Origin: Neocallimastix lanati (nom. inval.)
Taxonomy: Eukaryota > Neocallimastigomycota > Neocallimastigomycetes > Neocallimastigales > Neocallimastigaceae
Direction of reading: 5' to 3'
Assembly (NCBI GenBank): GCA_016946835.1
Contig: JACVTC010000031.1
Span: forward strand, 216,501 to 280,500
DNA length: 64,000 nucleotides
Positions 32,883-44,976 of the stretch are shown here, piece by piece. Made by a program: the position numbers and the translations under genes. Under the pieces are notes generated by a model. It saw nothing but the letters and a program-made list of their open reading frames with translations, was not told where the DNA came from and searched no databases. Positions within the stretch are counted from its first letter, which is position 1. Each line of letters opens with the position of its first letter.

Positions 32883-33108
32883 GAGAGAGTTGCATTTCGC
32901 CAAGTAGATTATTGATATAAATAAATGAATGAATAATAAATAAAAATTCATAATAATTTTTTTTTTTTAAATTTGTTTTTATTCAATATTAATAATATTT
33001 AATTTTATTTATTTATTTATTTATTTAATAATTTTCAATTTGGCGAAATTCAACTTTTTTTTAAAAATACTACACATGCTTTCAAAAAAATTGGCGAAAT
33101 GCCCTCCC
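32883..33108. mobile_element. MULE-type MITE (family II), second copy, 9-bp target duplication
   Basis: A 226-bp element is flanked by AAATAAAAG at 32874-32882 and 33109-33117. The ends are GAGAGAGTTGCATTTCGCC and, inverted, GGGAGGGCATTTCGCC. The interior (TATTGATATAAATAAATGAA, TTATTCAATATTAATAATAT) is the reverse complement of the interior of the copy at 31832-32106. Confidence 0.82.
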
Positions 33109-33302
33109 AAATAAAAGTTCGCTTACAACTTAGGAAATTTCATATAAATGATATATTTGAAAAACTCAAGCTTGATAAATTCGAAATTAAATTTCTAGAA
33201 TACTATGTTTCTTTCGGAGGTTTTAAGATGGGTATTAAAAAGTATCAGCTTTTTTTTTTTTGATTGGTTTCAATCACAGTTAAAGAAGTTAAATTAGAAT
33301 CT

Positions 33303-33635
33303 AATGCATTTCCCAATCGTACATTTCGCAATATGGCTTATTTTTGTATGTGGCTTGTTTTTAATAATTAAATAAATAATAAATATTCATTTTTTTATAA
33401 ATATAATTTATTAATATTCAATTATAAAAATATTTTTTATAATTCTTTTTTAATAAAATAAATTATTATTTCTTTCGAAATAGTTATTTAATAATATATC
33501 TAATTGAAAAAATATATTATTATTTCTTTTGAAATAATAATTATTTATATATTTATTTATGATTGTATAGAATATCTTAAAAATGTATGTCTTTATTTAA
33601 TAAATTTTATACGCTACATTGCAAATTGCACGCCT
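33303..33635. mobile_element. MITE family I, uninterrupted copy
   Basis: About 330 bp. It starts AATGCATTTCCCAATCG followed by ACATTTCGCAATATGGC, and ends with an inverted counterpart (ACATTGCAAATTGCACGC). It aligns with the split copy at 31507-32780 and, in inverse orientation, with 47756-48090. A TTAAATTA/TTTAAATTA pair flanks it but is too A/T-rich to be sure. Confidence 0.5.
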
Positions 33636-33664
33636 TTAAATTATTTCTTGGACTAACCAATTAT

Positions 33665-34199
33665 GCCGTTCCAGGTTTTATCCTGGCTGTTAAGGCGTAA
33701 GCTTTGAGAGCATAAGGTTCCTGGTTCGACCCCTCCCTATGCCTATAGCGTTTTTTCCACTGGTTTTTCGTTATTAGGTGGTTAGGGTTTTCAGGTAAGT
33801 ATTATACCCATTTGATACCCCCTATATCTCTAATTCAACTTTCATCGATTTACACTTCTTGCAGGCCTGAGAGGGTTGAGTGTGTATGGCAAAGTTTCTT
33901 AAGAGGAGATACCCAACATATGGTGACATATGAAAATTTACTTATCCTTACTTATAGGTATGTTATGGAGCGGTTGTCACGTGATCCCGGAGATTGTGGC
34001 TGCAAGACCCAATTGTAAGATTATCGTACAATGACAAGCAGTAATTATACTTGGGTAAGGAGCGCCAATGCAGAGTAACTGTAAGGCAGTCCAGCAGGGA
34101 CGGGACCACCTACTAAAGTAGGAAGTTAGATAAGGGCTCTAGTTATAAACCATTGTGTGTCTACAAGATGTACAGCTGGGGAGAAATCCTGCTACGGTC

Positions 34200-34238
<39 letters not shown>
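33665..34238 (+). mobile_element. Complete tRNA-derived SINE with poly(A) tail
   Basis: A 574-bp, comparatively G+C-rich noncoding element is flanked by a 13-bp duplication with one mismatch: ACTAACCAATTAT (33652-33664) and ACTATCCAATTAT (34239-34251). The head is tRNA-like: an A-box-like TGGCTGTTAAGG at 33684-33695 and a perfect B box GGTTCGACCCC at 33723-33733, so RNA polymerase III should start it. The element ends in about 36 A (34203-34238), implying LINE-mediated insertion. An intron-like stretch lies inside (33795-33864). A short ORF at 33812-34018 is chance. Other family members: 23005/30384, 31778/32117 and 60345. Confidence 0.88.
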
Positions 34239-34241
<3 letters not shown>

Positions 34242-34251
34242 ATCCAATTAT

Positions 34252-34459
34252 TACGGATGATTTATTAAAATTTTTGTAAATATAATTTATTCTATTAATA
34301 AGCTTACAAGAAAAAACATTCCTTTTGTATGGGTAAAAGAATATAATGATATCTTTTAATTTCATAAACACTTCATTTATTTACTTCCGCTCCCATTTTA
34401 TTTCTACTAAACCAAATTCTCAATTATTGTTGAAATAGATTCTAGTAAAATTTTCTTTT
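34252..34459. other. A/T-rich intergenic DNA, no gene seen
   Basis: Between the SINE target duplication and a gypsy relic; nothing recognised. Confidence 0.5.
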
Positions 34460-35030
34460 GGATGTATTTTATCCCTAGTTAGTTCAAATATTAAACTTCA
34501 TCCAAATGCTTTTTATTCAAGAGCTTTTACTACCGATTAAATATGATAGGGTTATTTACTATTAAGACTGCTTTTGAAACCTGGAGGTACTAGTTAGAAG
34601 GTACTAAGAAAACCATTAAAATTTTTTCCGATCAAAGGACCTTGATATACTTTAAGAAGCCTGAATAACTATTACAACGTTTAATTAGATGGTCAATGTT
34701 TTTACTCTTTTTGACTTTCAAACTTTCAAATTGAGTTTTTATTGTATTATATTTCAGAATATGATACAATAAATGATTTTTAAACAGCTACATTTAATAT
34801 AGATGATGAACTAATTATAATTGATTATAGAAGTTATGGATCTAAAGGAAACTTTACAAAAAACAAAAAATTTGAAGAATATTATAACTGATTGAAAGGA
34901 AAAACAAAAAATTTGTTATTACTTTAAGTATTTAAGTATTTATGAAGCAGAAAAAAAAGCTGAATTTGTTGCAAATGCAATTTCATATAATGCCCACTTG
35001 ATGAAATGATAAAGATTCACATTTATATTC
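34460..35030 (+). pseudogene. Ty3/gypsy RNase H and integrase-finger relic
   Basis: Plus-strand translation around 34570-34720 gives ETWRY, LEGTKKTIKIFSDQRTLIYF and LLQRLIRW. These align residue for residue with the RNase H segment of the chromovirus ([25 protein letters not shown], RQIRW; shown as separate motifs). Around 34990 SYNAHLM may be what is left of the integrase His-His finger. Frames shift and stops interrupt. It is an old gypsy copy, probably of the lineage at 1019-1645. Confidence 0.65.
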
Positions 35031-35502
35031 ATTATAATATCAAGGTTTAGTTTAAATGATTATTTTATGAAATTAAACTTATATATATATAATATGGATT
35101 AAATATTTAAAATAATGAAATTAGTAAGAATAATACTAATTAAAATATTTAAATTGTTCATGAAATTTATATATTATATATTTGGAAATACTTTTAATAT
35201 TTAACTTTTTTCTTTTGATTACTATTATTTAATATAGTATTTTATTACCATAAATAATTTAAAAAAGGATAATTTAAAATAAATAAATAGATATTTATTT
35301 ATTTTATTAATTTATTTATTTTATTTATTTACTTTAATTATGAATGTTATTTTATTATTAATATGTATACATTAATATTATTTTTATTTTTATGTACAAT
35401 ACTGTAATAAAAATTGAAATTTAGTAAGGGATTATTTGTAATAAAAATAAATATAAAATCATTATTATAATTTGAAATAGAAAATGAAAGCTTTAATCAT
35501 AC

Positions 35503-35660
<158 letters not shown>

Positions 35661-35928
35661 AAATATATAAATGTATAAAAATAATTTTTTTTTTAAATTG
35701 TTATTCAATATATATAATTTTTAATCAAAATAATATATAATTAAAATATATTATTAATATATGATTAATGTAATGCTTAAAATTGATTTAAATAATCATC
35801 ATTATACAAATAAAATCATCCATAAAATATTTCTTTTATTGAAATTATCAATCAGAAATTATTAAATTAAAATATAATTAGGTGTACATATCAAATTATA
35901 TTTAATTATAAACTTAACAAAATAAAGG

Positions 35929-35983
<55 letters not shown>

Positions 35984-36022
35984 TTTAGAGATAAGTAATA
36001 TTTTAGAAAAAGAAATTGAATA

Positions 36023-36053
<31 letters not shown>

Positions 36054-36484
36054 AATAAATGTAGGTTGATTTTTTTTATTATTTTTAAGTTTAATTAAAC
36101 AAGTATAATAAATCATAAAGGATTTATTTTATAATTTTACATAAATTAATACAATAATAAGTAATATTTAGAATATTATTTTGAAATTTAATTAAATGAT
36201 AATAAAATAGTAAAACAATAAAATAAAAGAAATTAAAGAAATGAAAGAATGAAACAAATGAAGAAATAATACTTTTCATTTTATTGAAAAACTGGTGTAA
36301 TGAATACTTTAATTAAATTTAGTAAAATTAAGCATAATAATTGATTAATAATTTATAATAAATCTATTATTTTTTTAGATCCAAATAAAATTAAACATTA
36401 ATATATACTAATTTATGTAATGAAAGAAAAATCAAAAACAACAATTGATAAAACAAGCAAACCAGCAAAAACAAAAAAACTTTA

Positions 36485-36698
<214 letters not shown>

Positions 36699-37476
36699 TT
36701 AAAAAAAAATAAATTATAAAAATCTAATTATTAATCAAAATAATAAAGGTTATTAATTAAATAAAAAAAAAAATATTATATATATATTTTAATAATAATG
36801 AATATTGAAAAATATATATTTCATTGCTATTCTTTCATTATGTTATAATCATTTTAATCTGTTTTATAAATTATTTCCTTATTATATATTATTTATTTTT
36901 TTTTTTCAACAGAAAGATTAATTTCTTAATAAACAATAATAAATTAGTAAAACTAATCTTTAATTTTTATTAAATATATTATAACCATATTATATATATA
37001 TATATGCATATTTTTACATCATAATTTTAACAAATTTCTTAAAAACAAATAATGTTGGGATTAATAAACAAAAATATCAAATGATGGATGCTTAAATTAA
37101 TAATATCTATTTATATATAATTTTATATATATTATAATGAATATGAATGTTTAATATTCAAATGATACAAATATATATTATAACGTTGTGGATGTGGATA
37201 TTTGATAATAAAATATAAATCTAATTAAATAATTTGATGGATTTTTAATATTTAAATCTCAATATTATTCTGGATACATATATATATTTTATTATATATC
37301 ATATAAAATTAATGATATTTAATTATTTTTTTAATTTTTAATTTTTAATTTTTGTTTTTTATTTTTTATATTTATATTTATATTTATATTTATTTTTATT
37401 ATTTTTATTTTTTTTAAAATAAAAATGGAAATAATAATACATTAATAACATTAATATTAAATAATTATTAGTTAAA

Positions 37477-38322
37477 ATGGTAAAGTACGTTAATAAAAAT
37501 CAAGCTGTTGAAATATTAGCTCAATACAGAGAAAAAAATGTTATTCCAAATCCAATGGATGCTATTGAATTAGCTAAACCTTTAATTGATACAAAGTTTT
37601 CTTCACTTGATTCTATTGAAAGATATGAAATTTTAGAACAATTAATTGTTGCTTATTTAGATATTAACAATATTGCTAAGGCTGAAGAATATTTAAGTAT
37701 TGTTTCTAAAAAAATCAATAATGAATTTTCATCTCGTCTTGAAAAAATTCGTGGTATGATTGAAGAAGCTAAAGGCAATTATGATGGTGCAATTAAAATT
37801 TATAATGATGCTTTAAAATATGATGAAATTAACGATACTTTACATAAACGTTTAATTGCTGTTAATATTGCTAATGGAAATCGTGATGAAGCTATCAAGT
37901 TATTAAACAAATATTTAGAAGCATTTGTTTCTGGTGATGAAGATGCTTGGTTACAACTTGCTGATCTTTATCTTCAGGATAATCAATGTCAACAAGCTGC
38001 TTACTGTATTGAAGAAGTTATTCTTACTGATCCAAGAAATCATTTATATCACCTTCGTTACGCTGATATTATGTTATGCCTTGGTAAATATCAAATGGCT
38101 AGTAAATATTATTGTAAGGCTCTTGATTTATGTAAGGACAATGTTAGAGCTTTATATGGTATTTTATATTCTAATGAATATTTATTAAAGGCTAAAGCTG
38201 AAGATAAATCTACTAGTGATGAAACTATTAAAGCTTTAATTGACTTAGCTAAGGAAGAATTAGCAAAATTATATAAGAAGTCACCATGCGAAGAAGTTGT
38301 AAAAGAATTTTTAAATCAATAA
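37477..38322 (+). CDS. EMC2: ER membrane protein complex subunit 2 (EMC2, TPR protein)
   Basis: EMC2 is the cytosolic TPR scaffold of the ER membrane complex, which inserts transmembrane and some tail-anchored proteins. The gene is intronless and encodes 281 residues; human EMC2 is 297. Diagnostic stretches are RIEKIRGMIEEAKGNY-like (KIRGMIEEAKGNYDGAIKIY, about 88-107), LIAVNIANGNRDEAIKLLNK, and the highly conserved EDAWLQLADLYL, then NHLYHLRYADIML, RKYY-type SKYYCKALDLCKDNVRALYG. The helical repeats run from about residue 35 to 230. It lacks a signal peptide or membrane segment, as expected for this peripheral subunit. The start is the first ATG after a stop-rich leader. Confidence 0.93.
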   Translation: MVKYVNKNQAVEILAQYREKNVIPNPMDAIELAKPLIDTKFSSLDSIERYEILEQLIVAYLDINNIAKAEEYLSIVSKKINNEFSSRLEKIRGMIEEAKGNYDGAIKIYNDALKYDEINDTLHKRLIAVNIANGNRDEAIKLLNKYLEAFVSGDEDAWLQLADLYLQDNQCQQAAYCIEEVILTDPRNHLYHLRYADIMLCLGKYQMASKYYCKALDLCKDNVRALYGILYSNEYLLKAKAEDKSTSDETIKALIDLAKEELAKLYKKSPCEEVVKEFLNQ

Positions 38323-38711
38323 ATTTTCTTTATTAAGGAATAATATTTATATATTCCTTTTAAATTAATAAATTTAATAAAAAAAAAAAAAAAAAGAAAA
38401 GACAAAAAGATTATAATAAATTCAATATTTCAATATTATTATTTTTTTCTTCTTTATATGATAATTCATTAAGATACATTTAAAATTAATTATTAGAATA
38501 AAATATAAATATATATTTCAAAATATAAATAATTAGAAAATATGTTAAAAATACAAAACAAATTTAATTATCACATTATATATATGCAAATATAACTATA
38601 TAATCAAAGTATAAATTTGATAATAATAAATAGATAATTAATAATAATAATAATAATAGCAATAAAAAATAAAAAAATAAAAAATTCAAAAATTCAAAAA
38701 TTCAAAAATTC

Positions 38712-38743
<32 letters not shown>

Positions 38744-38916
38744 TAATGTAGTAAAGAATAATTAAAGCAAAATAACAAAAATAAATTAATAATCATAATA
38801 ATTAATAAAATATAACTTTAAAATAAAATATTAAAATTCATAATTTTTTCTTTTATACCATATAAAAAAAAAAAAAAATAAATATATAAATATAGTATTT
38901 GAAAATTAAAAACTAA

Positions 38917-38971
<55 letters not shown>

Positions 38972-39935
38972 ATTAGAAAAATATGATATATCAATTAATT
39001 AATTTATTATTAAATATTATAAGGGTCATTATTAATTCATGTCATAAATATTTTATAATAATAATATCTATTTCTTTTTTTTTCTTTTATATTTAATATT
39101 TCTATTATATTTATTCGAAATAATTATTTTGAATTGTATATATATTTCTAATTTTTACGTCATAGGAAAAAAAAAAAAAAAAAGGAACAATGTATATAAA
39201 GTTTTAGAATTAAAAATAACTTTTATGTATTTTGATTGACATCATAATGTAAAAACTGAAATGATAATATAAAAACAAAAAACAAAAACAAAATATATTT
39301 ATATCTTAACATATTTTATGATTATATTACAGAATGCTATACATAAAAATATTAAAATGTTTTAATACATTTTATTTATATGATACTTTTTAAGTAAAAA
39401 TATTTTAAATTCATCTCATTTTATATCACCATAAAAGATTTTAGTACAATAACTTCACAGCAACTCAATTTATAAATAATGAAAACTATTATCTTAATAA
39501 TTTTGCTATATTTTAATAATAATTATATATTTATTTGTAAATTCTATTTTTTTTTTGTATCTTATTTAATACAATTCCTTTATTTCATTAATTTGATTTA
39601 TTAGTAAACCATCTGAATTTCCTCAATTAATAATTAGATTTACCAAAGATTTATAAAAATTTTTAAAACAAAGCCATAAACAATACTCTTTAAAAGTAAT
39701 TTTTTAATTATTTCTCTTTGTTTTGATGTTTATACATATAAATTCATATTACTGATTTCCATATTCAATATTGCACATGTTTTAATTTTCCCTTTTTATA
39801 TATATTTTTAAAATTCCATAATTTATTTATATAAACACATTAAATAAGATAATTATATTTGATTTTTTATTAAATATGAGTATTCCTTTATTGAAAATTT
39901 TAATATTTCTATTAAACATTTGATGTAAAAGTTGC
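38323..39935. other. Convergent intergenic region EMC2/eL18, no gene seen
   Basis: Almost pure A/T. It contains AATTC repeats at about 38688-38712, an (AT)n at 38727-38745, and an A-run at about 38927-38969. Both neighbouring genes end into it. Confidence 0.6.
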
Positions 39936-40940
39936 TTAAACTCTGAAAGCTCTGGAACCTATTTAATATATATAATAAAAATTAATATTTTATGTTTCAT
40001 TTTATTAATTACTCAAATAATTTTACTGAAGTTAATTAAATTATAAACTTACTTCTACGTCCTCTAGCCTTTTCGAACTTACGTCCCTTTGAGCGAACGT
40101 ATGGCTTAGTATCACTCTTTGGAACACCTGGAGCCTTTCCGAAGTGCTTAACAGCTTCACGGTGACTCTTCTTACCTCTGAGAAGGACACAGTTAGTACC
40201 GGTTGGGGCACGGAGAGCTAATTGGTCGAAGGTTAAGCATTCACCACCAGCCTTTAAGATCTTAGCACGAGCGGTCTTAGTGAATCTTAAAGCACAGATA
40301 GTCATCTTTGGAACTTCGAACATACGGCTGTCATCAGTAACGGTACCGACAACAACGGCGATCTTACCTTCCTTGTTAGCTAAGTTCTTAGCAATGTTGG
40401 AAAGGGTCATTGGTGGCTTGTTAATTCTGGACATAAAGAGTCTCTTAAGAACAACCTTGTTGAAAGCAGCGTCAGTACGACGAGCTAAGAAACGGTAGAG
40501 CTTTAATATAATATATATATTTTAGTATATAATATTACTTTTAAATAAAATAATTACAACTTATGCTAATTTAATTTAATATTATAAGTTTCTACTATAT
40601 AATTATTCTGTAACAATTTTTACCTTAACTAAAAGTAATAAGTAAACATCATTACTTTTTGGGGCAGATCTGTTGCTGTTCTTGACGTGTTTCTTTTGGA
40701 TGTCGATACCCTAATAACATTTTTATTAATACATTATACAATACATTAATTTAATATTTAATATAACATAATAATAATAATTAATACATTCATCCATTAA
40801 CATAAAAAAAATGTAATTACAGTAAACACATATTTTATTAAAACAACACTGAATAAGGAATTTAAATAAAAACTTCAAAATATAATTCAAATCCATAAAC
40901 ATCTATTCCTATCTATCCATTATTCATTAAGACATACCAT
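39936..40940 (-). CDS. RPL18: 60S ribosomal protein eL18 (RPL18)
   Basis: A large-subunit ribosomal protein. Four exons: 40940-40938, 40710-40624, 40500-40053 and 39958-39936. They give 186 residues, the yeast length. Exon 1 is the start codon alone: ATG is followed at once by GTATGT, and exon 2 resumes with the Gly-Ile-Asp codons that always follow Met in eL18. Signatures include [42 protein letters not shown] and [18 protein letters not shown]. The final seven codons are on a separate 23-bp exon. The higher G+C and strong codon bias fit high expression. Confidence 0.97.
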
Positions 40941-41059
40941 TTTAACAATTGCTTCTTAGACTATAATATCAAGTTGAAGCTTTATAAAAGAGGGATTAAA
41001 TTATAGTATCGTGCAAAAGTTTTTTAGATAGTACATTGCTCAAATTAAAATAAATACGA

Positions 41060-41095
41060 CCTCTGATTGGAAAATTTAAAATTATCCAATCATGC
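41060..41095 (-). promoter_or_regulatory. Inverted pair of CCAAT boxes upstream of eL18
   Basis: ATTGG at 41066-41070 and CCAAT at 41086-41090 lie about 130-150 bp upstream of the eL18 start codon in an otherwise A/T-rich region. CCAAT boxes are common in fungal promoters. This is a sequence-only suggestion; it could also serve the eIF3e gene on the other side. Confidence 0.3.
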
Positions 41096-41099
41096 ATCG

Positions 41100-41308
41100 T
41101 AAATAAGCCTCCTCAATAATTAAATTTTTAGTGTTTTAACCATCAGTATTGTAGTACAGGTGGATATAAATAATACGAATATAATATAATATAATACTAG
41201 AAAAAAATATTTAAAAATATGGTGAAGTGTTCTAGCATTATTGTTTTCTATACATATTATTAATATTAAATACAATTATTTTATATTAAATATAATTTAT
41301 TGAATTTT

Positions 41309-41349
<41 letters not shown>

Positions 41350-41835
41350 CCTCTACGCAACAACTATTAAAAAAAAAAAAAAAAAAAAAAAAGAGGTAAA
41401 ATAAATTTTAAGAAAAATTGATGTCGAATGTAGGAAAAATTGTTATACAAGAAATGAATTAATGTTTAACTTGTTTAGAATATAAGAATACATATAATTA
41501 TTAATATATAATATACAATATATATATATTTTTAAATAATATAATTTAAATCATCATTTTAATTGTAAAATTTCAATTAATTATTCATGAAATAATTAAT
41601 TTAAAACATTTAAAATTAAAAAATAATGACAACATAAAAAATTTAATTGAATTATATTATTAAAAAAAAAAAGTACTTAATTAATAAAAATAATAAAAAG
41701 CTTTATCATTAATATTGGAAGAAGATAATAAAACAAAATAGACTTCATTTTTAATTGAAAAATAATAATTTTATTTTATTTTTTTATTTTTTTTATATAA
41801 ATTATAAAATTGAAAATTTTAAATTAGAATTCATC
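41100..41835. other. Divergent intergenic region eL18/eIF3e
   Basis: No gene is seen. It has a T-run (about 41312-41349) closely followed by an A-run (about 41370-41391), which could pair as a long A:T hairpin. The rest is A/T-rich 5' flank. Confidence 0.55.
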
Positions 41836-44166
41836 ATGGCTCAATACGATTTAACAAACAAAATTGGTAGATATCTTGATAGACATATGATTTTTCCATT
41901 ATTGGAATTCTTAAGTCATCATGAGGTATAATACATAAAAAAAATAATAATAGTTTATTAAATAAATCTTATATATAATAATCTTAATCTAAAATTTAAA
42001 ATAAAATAAAATTTAAAAAAGATTTATCCATCTGACGAATTAGTTCAAGCTCATTATGATTTATTAGCAGAAACTCATATGGTTGATTATGCTAATGAAA
42101 TTTATTGTGAAATTCATCCTGATGAACAATGTTCACCAGGTAATATATATAATAATAAATATTAGTTTTATTCGGGAAATGTTCGTAAATTTGTGTTATA
42201 ATTATTATTAACATATATTCATTTTATATTGAATTAATAGTATATGAAGAAAGACGTAATCAAGTTTTAGCTAGATTAGAAGAACTTCGTGTTGAAAGTT
42301 CTGATATTATGAATATTATTCAAGATCCAAATGTTATTCAACAATTAAAACAAGATAAGATTCAAAACATTCAATTCTTAAAGGCTAACTACAACGTATG
42401 CAATACATATTATTTAAAATTTAATGACATGCAATTTTAATAATTTTTATTTATTTTTTTTAAAATAATTTTTGTCGAAATATAATAATACCAAATAATT
42501 AATAAATATAGTTCAAACCAGAAATGTTACAAACCTTATATGACCATGCTAAATTCCAATACAATTGTGGTAATTACAGCGGTGCTGCTGAAATGTTATA
42601 TCACTTTAGAATTTTAGTAAGTTGTTTACACTATAGTTTATTTTACAATATTGCTTTTATAATTAACATATTTTATAATTTTAGTCTACTGATGAAAACT
42701 TAAACTTACAAGCCCTTTGGGGTAAATTGGCTTCTGAAATTTTGACTACTAATTGGGAAACTGCATTAGAAGATTTAAACAAACTTAAGGAAGCTATTGA
42801 TCAAAAGGTAAGAAAAATATATTAAAAAATAAAAAAAAATATTAGGACAATTATTTAAATGATAAAATTTATAATTTTAAAGACTTTCCCATCTCATCTT
42901 CAACAATTACAACAACGTACTTGGTTAATTCATTGGAGTTTATTTGTTTTCTTTAATCATCCAAATGGTCGTAACTTAATTATTGATATGTTCTTCCAAC
43001 CACAGTTAGTATCAATTTTAACATAAATACATGTATATAAAGTATTTTTTGTTAATTATTACTATTTTTATTTTTATAAAGATATTTCAATACTATCCAA
43101 ATTGCTTGTCCATGGATTTTACGTTACTTAACTGCTGCTGTTATTACCAGCAAGAAGAGAAAGAACTTTATTGACGATTTAGTTAAGGTTATTCAACAAG
43201 TAAGTATATTAACTTTGAAAAATATTAAAATAAACAAATAAATATATTAAAAAAAGATATCATTTAAACTTGAAATAATAATATTAAAATATTTAATAAT
43301 AAATTATTAATAATTATTTATAAATATTATAATTTCTTTTTAAAACAAAAACAAAAATTAAAACAATAAAAATAAAAAATAATAATAAAAAAAAATTAAT
43401 AAAAATTAATAATGAAAAAAAGGAATCTTCTTCCTACCGTGATCCAATTACTGAATTCATCGAATGCCTTTATGTAAAATTTGATTTTAATGGTGCTAAG
43501 GAAAAATTAAGAGAATGTGAAGATGTTTTATTCAATGATTTCTTCTTAGTTGCAACTAAGGAAGACTTCATTGAAGCTGGAAGATTAATTATTTTTGAAA
43601 CTTACTGCAAGATTCACCAAAATATTGATATAAAGTAAATATAAAATATATAATTAACTGGATTGTATGAAATATATTAAAATATATATAATTTTATAAT
43701 ATTAGTAAAATGTCTGAAATGTTAAATCTTGAAAAGGATTCTGGTGAAAAGTGGATTGCCAACTTAATTAGAAGTGCACGTTTAGATGCTAAGATTGATA
43801 TTAAGAATGTGAGTGTTATATATATGTATATTTGTATCATTTAAAGAAATAAATAATATTAAATATTTAATATGTTCAATTTATATATAAAAATTATTAT
43901 ATGAAATTTTATATAAAAATATTAATGATATAAAATAAAACGAAAAAAATAAAAATTAAACAAAACAAAAAATAATAACAAACATTTTTTAAATGAATTA
44001 TAAAATATAATAGAATAGGATTATTATGGGTGGTCAAACTACTTCTACATACCAAACTATATTAGATAATGCTTATGATTTAATGAACAGAAGCAGTGAT
44101 ATTATAAATACTATTGACAGACCACAATATAACCAAAACAAGAAGAAGTATAATAACAAACAATAA
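41836..44166 (+). CDS. INT6: Translation initiation factor eIF3 subunit e (INT6)
   Basis: eIF3e is a PCI-domain subunit of the eIF3 complex that recruits the 40S subunit. Ten exons: 41836-41925, 42022-42139, 42241-42395, 42512-42616, 42685-42807, 42883-43004, 43082-43199, 43423-43634, 43706-43808 and 44014-44166. They give 432 residues (human 445), all in phase. Family landmarks are [17 protein letters not shown] at the N-terminus, [57 protein letters not shown] and, in the PCI winged helix, [16 protein letters not shown]. Exon 6 uses a GTTAGT donor and exon 9 GTGAGT. The short tail ends in an Asn/Lys-rich stretch rather than the usual animal C-terminus. Confidence 0.96.
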
Positions 44167-44458
44167 ATCGTTTTGACAGGGAATATTTAAAGGAAGAATA
44201 AAACATGCAAACAAAAAAATAATAAACAAAACCAATTTTATACAATTATTTAGAATTTTTTTTTTCTATTTTATAAAATAATATGAATTCTTTTTTTTTT
44301 TTTTTTTTTTTAATTATTATTATTTTTTTTTAACATATAATTTAATTTTTATTAATTGTAAAAAATCAATAAAAAAAAAAAAAAAAAAAAAAATCTAAAA
44401 GTAAAAAAACAAAAGAATAAAAATAAAAATAAAAATAAGAATAATAAAAAAAAAAAAA

Positions 44459-44513
<55 letters not shown>

Positions 44514-44857
44514 AAGAATTATGGGTTTTTTATAGATTTGATAGAGAGTTTTAATTGTAACTATGTTTAATTATATTTATATATTTTATTAATAATAATA
44601 ATTTTTTTTTTAACCTATATATTTATAATCAACGATAAAAAAAAAAAAAACTTAAATTTTGGAATTAATTATAAAGATTTATGGTTCTAATAATAAAACA
44701 AAATAAATAAAAAATGAATGAAATAAAATCAAAGTTTTGATAAATACAGAAATTGAAAGTATTAATAATAAATTAATTGTTTTATTGATACATTAATTAG
44801 TAATGTACATTATGTTATAAATGATTGTATTGATTTAATATTCAAGTAATTAATTAA

Positions 44858-44888
<31 letters not shown>

Positions 44889-44898
44889 AGTTAAAAGT
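44167..44898. other. 3' flank of eIF3e, rich in A-runs
   Basis: No gene is seen. Homopolymers include T about 44291-44310, A about 44371-44393 and A about 44464-44512 (49 A); a short (AAAT)n lies at about 44855-44888. Confidence 0.6.
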
Positions 44899-44974
44899 TT
44901 GCAATAATTGCTGCTATAAAAAAAAAAAGATGTATTGATTTAAAAAAAATAAATAAATAATTTAAAGGGCGGAT
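44899..44974. repeat. Direct repeat left of MULE copy B
   Basis: About 75 bp (AATAATTG.TG.CTATAAAA..., GATGTATTGATTT, AATTTAAAGGGCGGATCG) recur at 47684-47760 in the same orientation, on the far side of the transposase. Confidence 0.75.
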
Positions 44975-44976
44975 CG

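Noticed and set aside
33665-33745. Functional tRNA gene
   Set aside because: A- and B-box-like motifs are present, but no cloverleaf with proper acceptor pairing or anticodon stem can be drawn. The unit continues into a 500-bp body with target duplication and poly(A), so it is a SINE head.
33812-34018. 68-codon ORF inside the SINE
   Set aside because: It is within the SINE body and not kept open in other copies; chance ORF.
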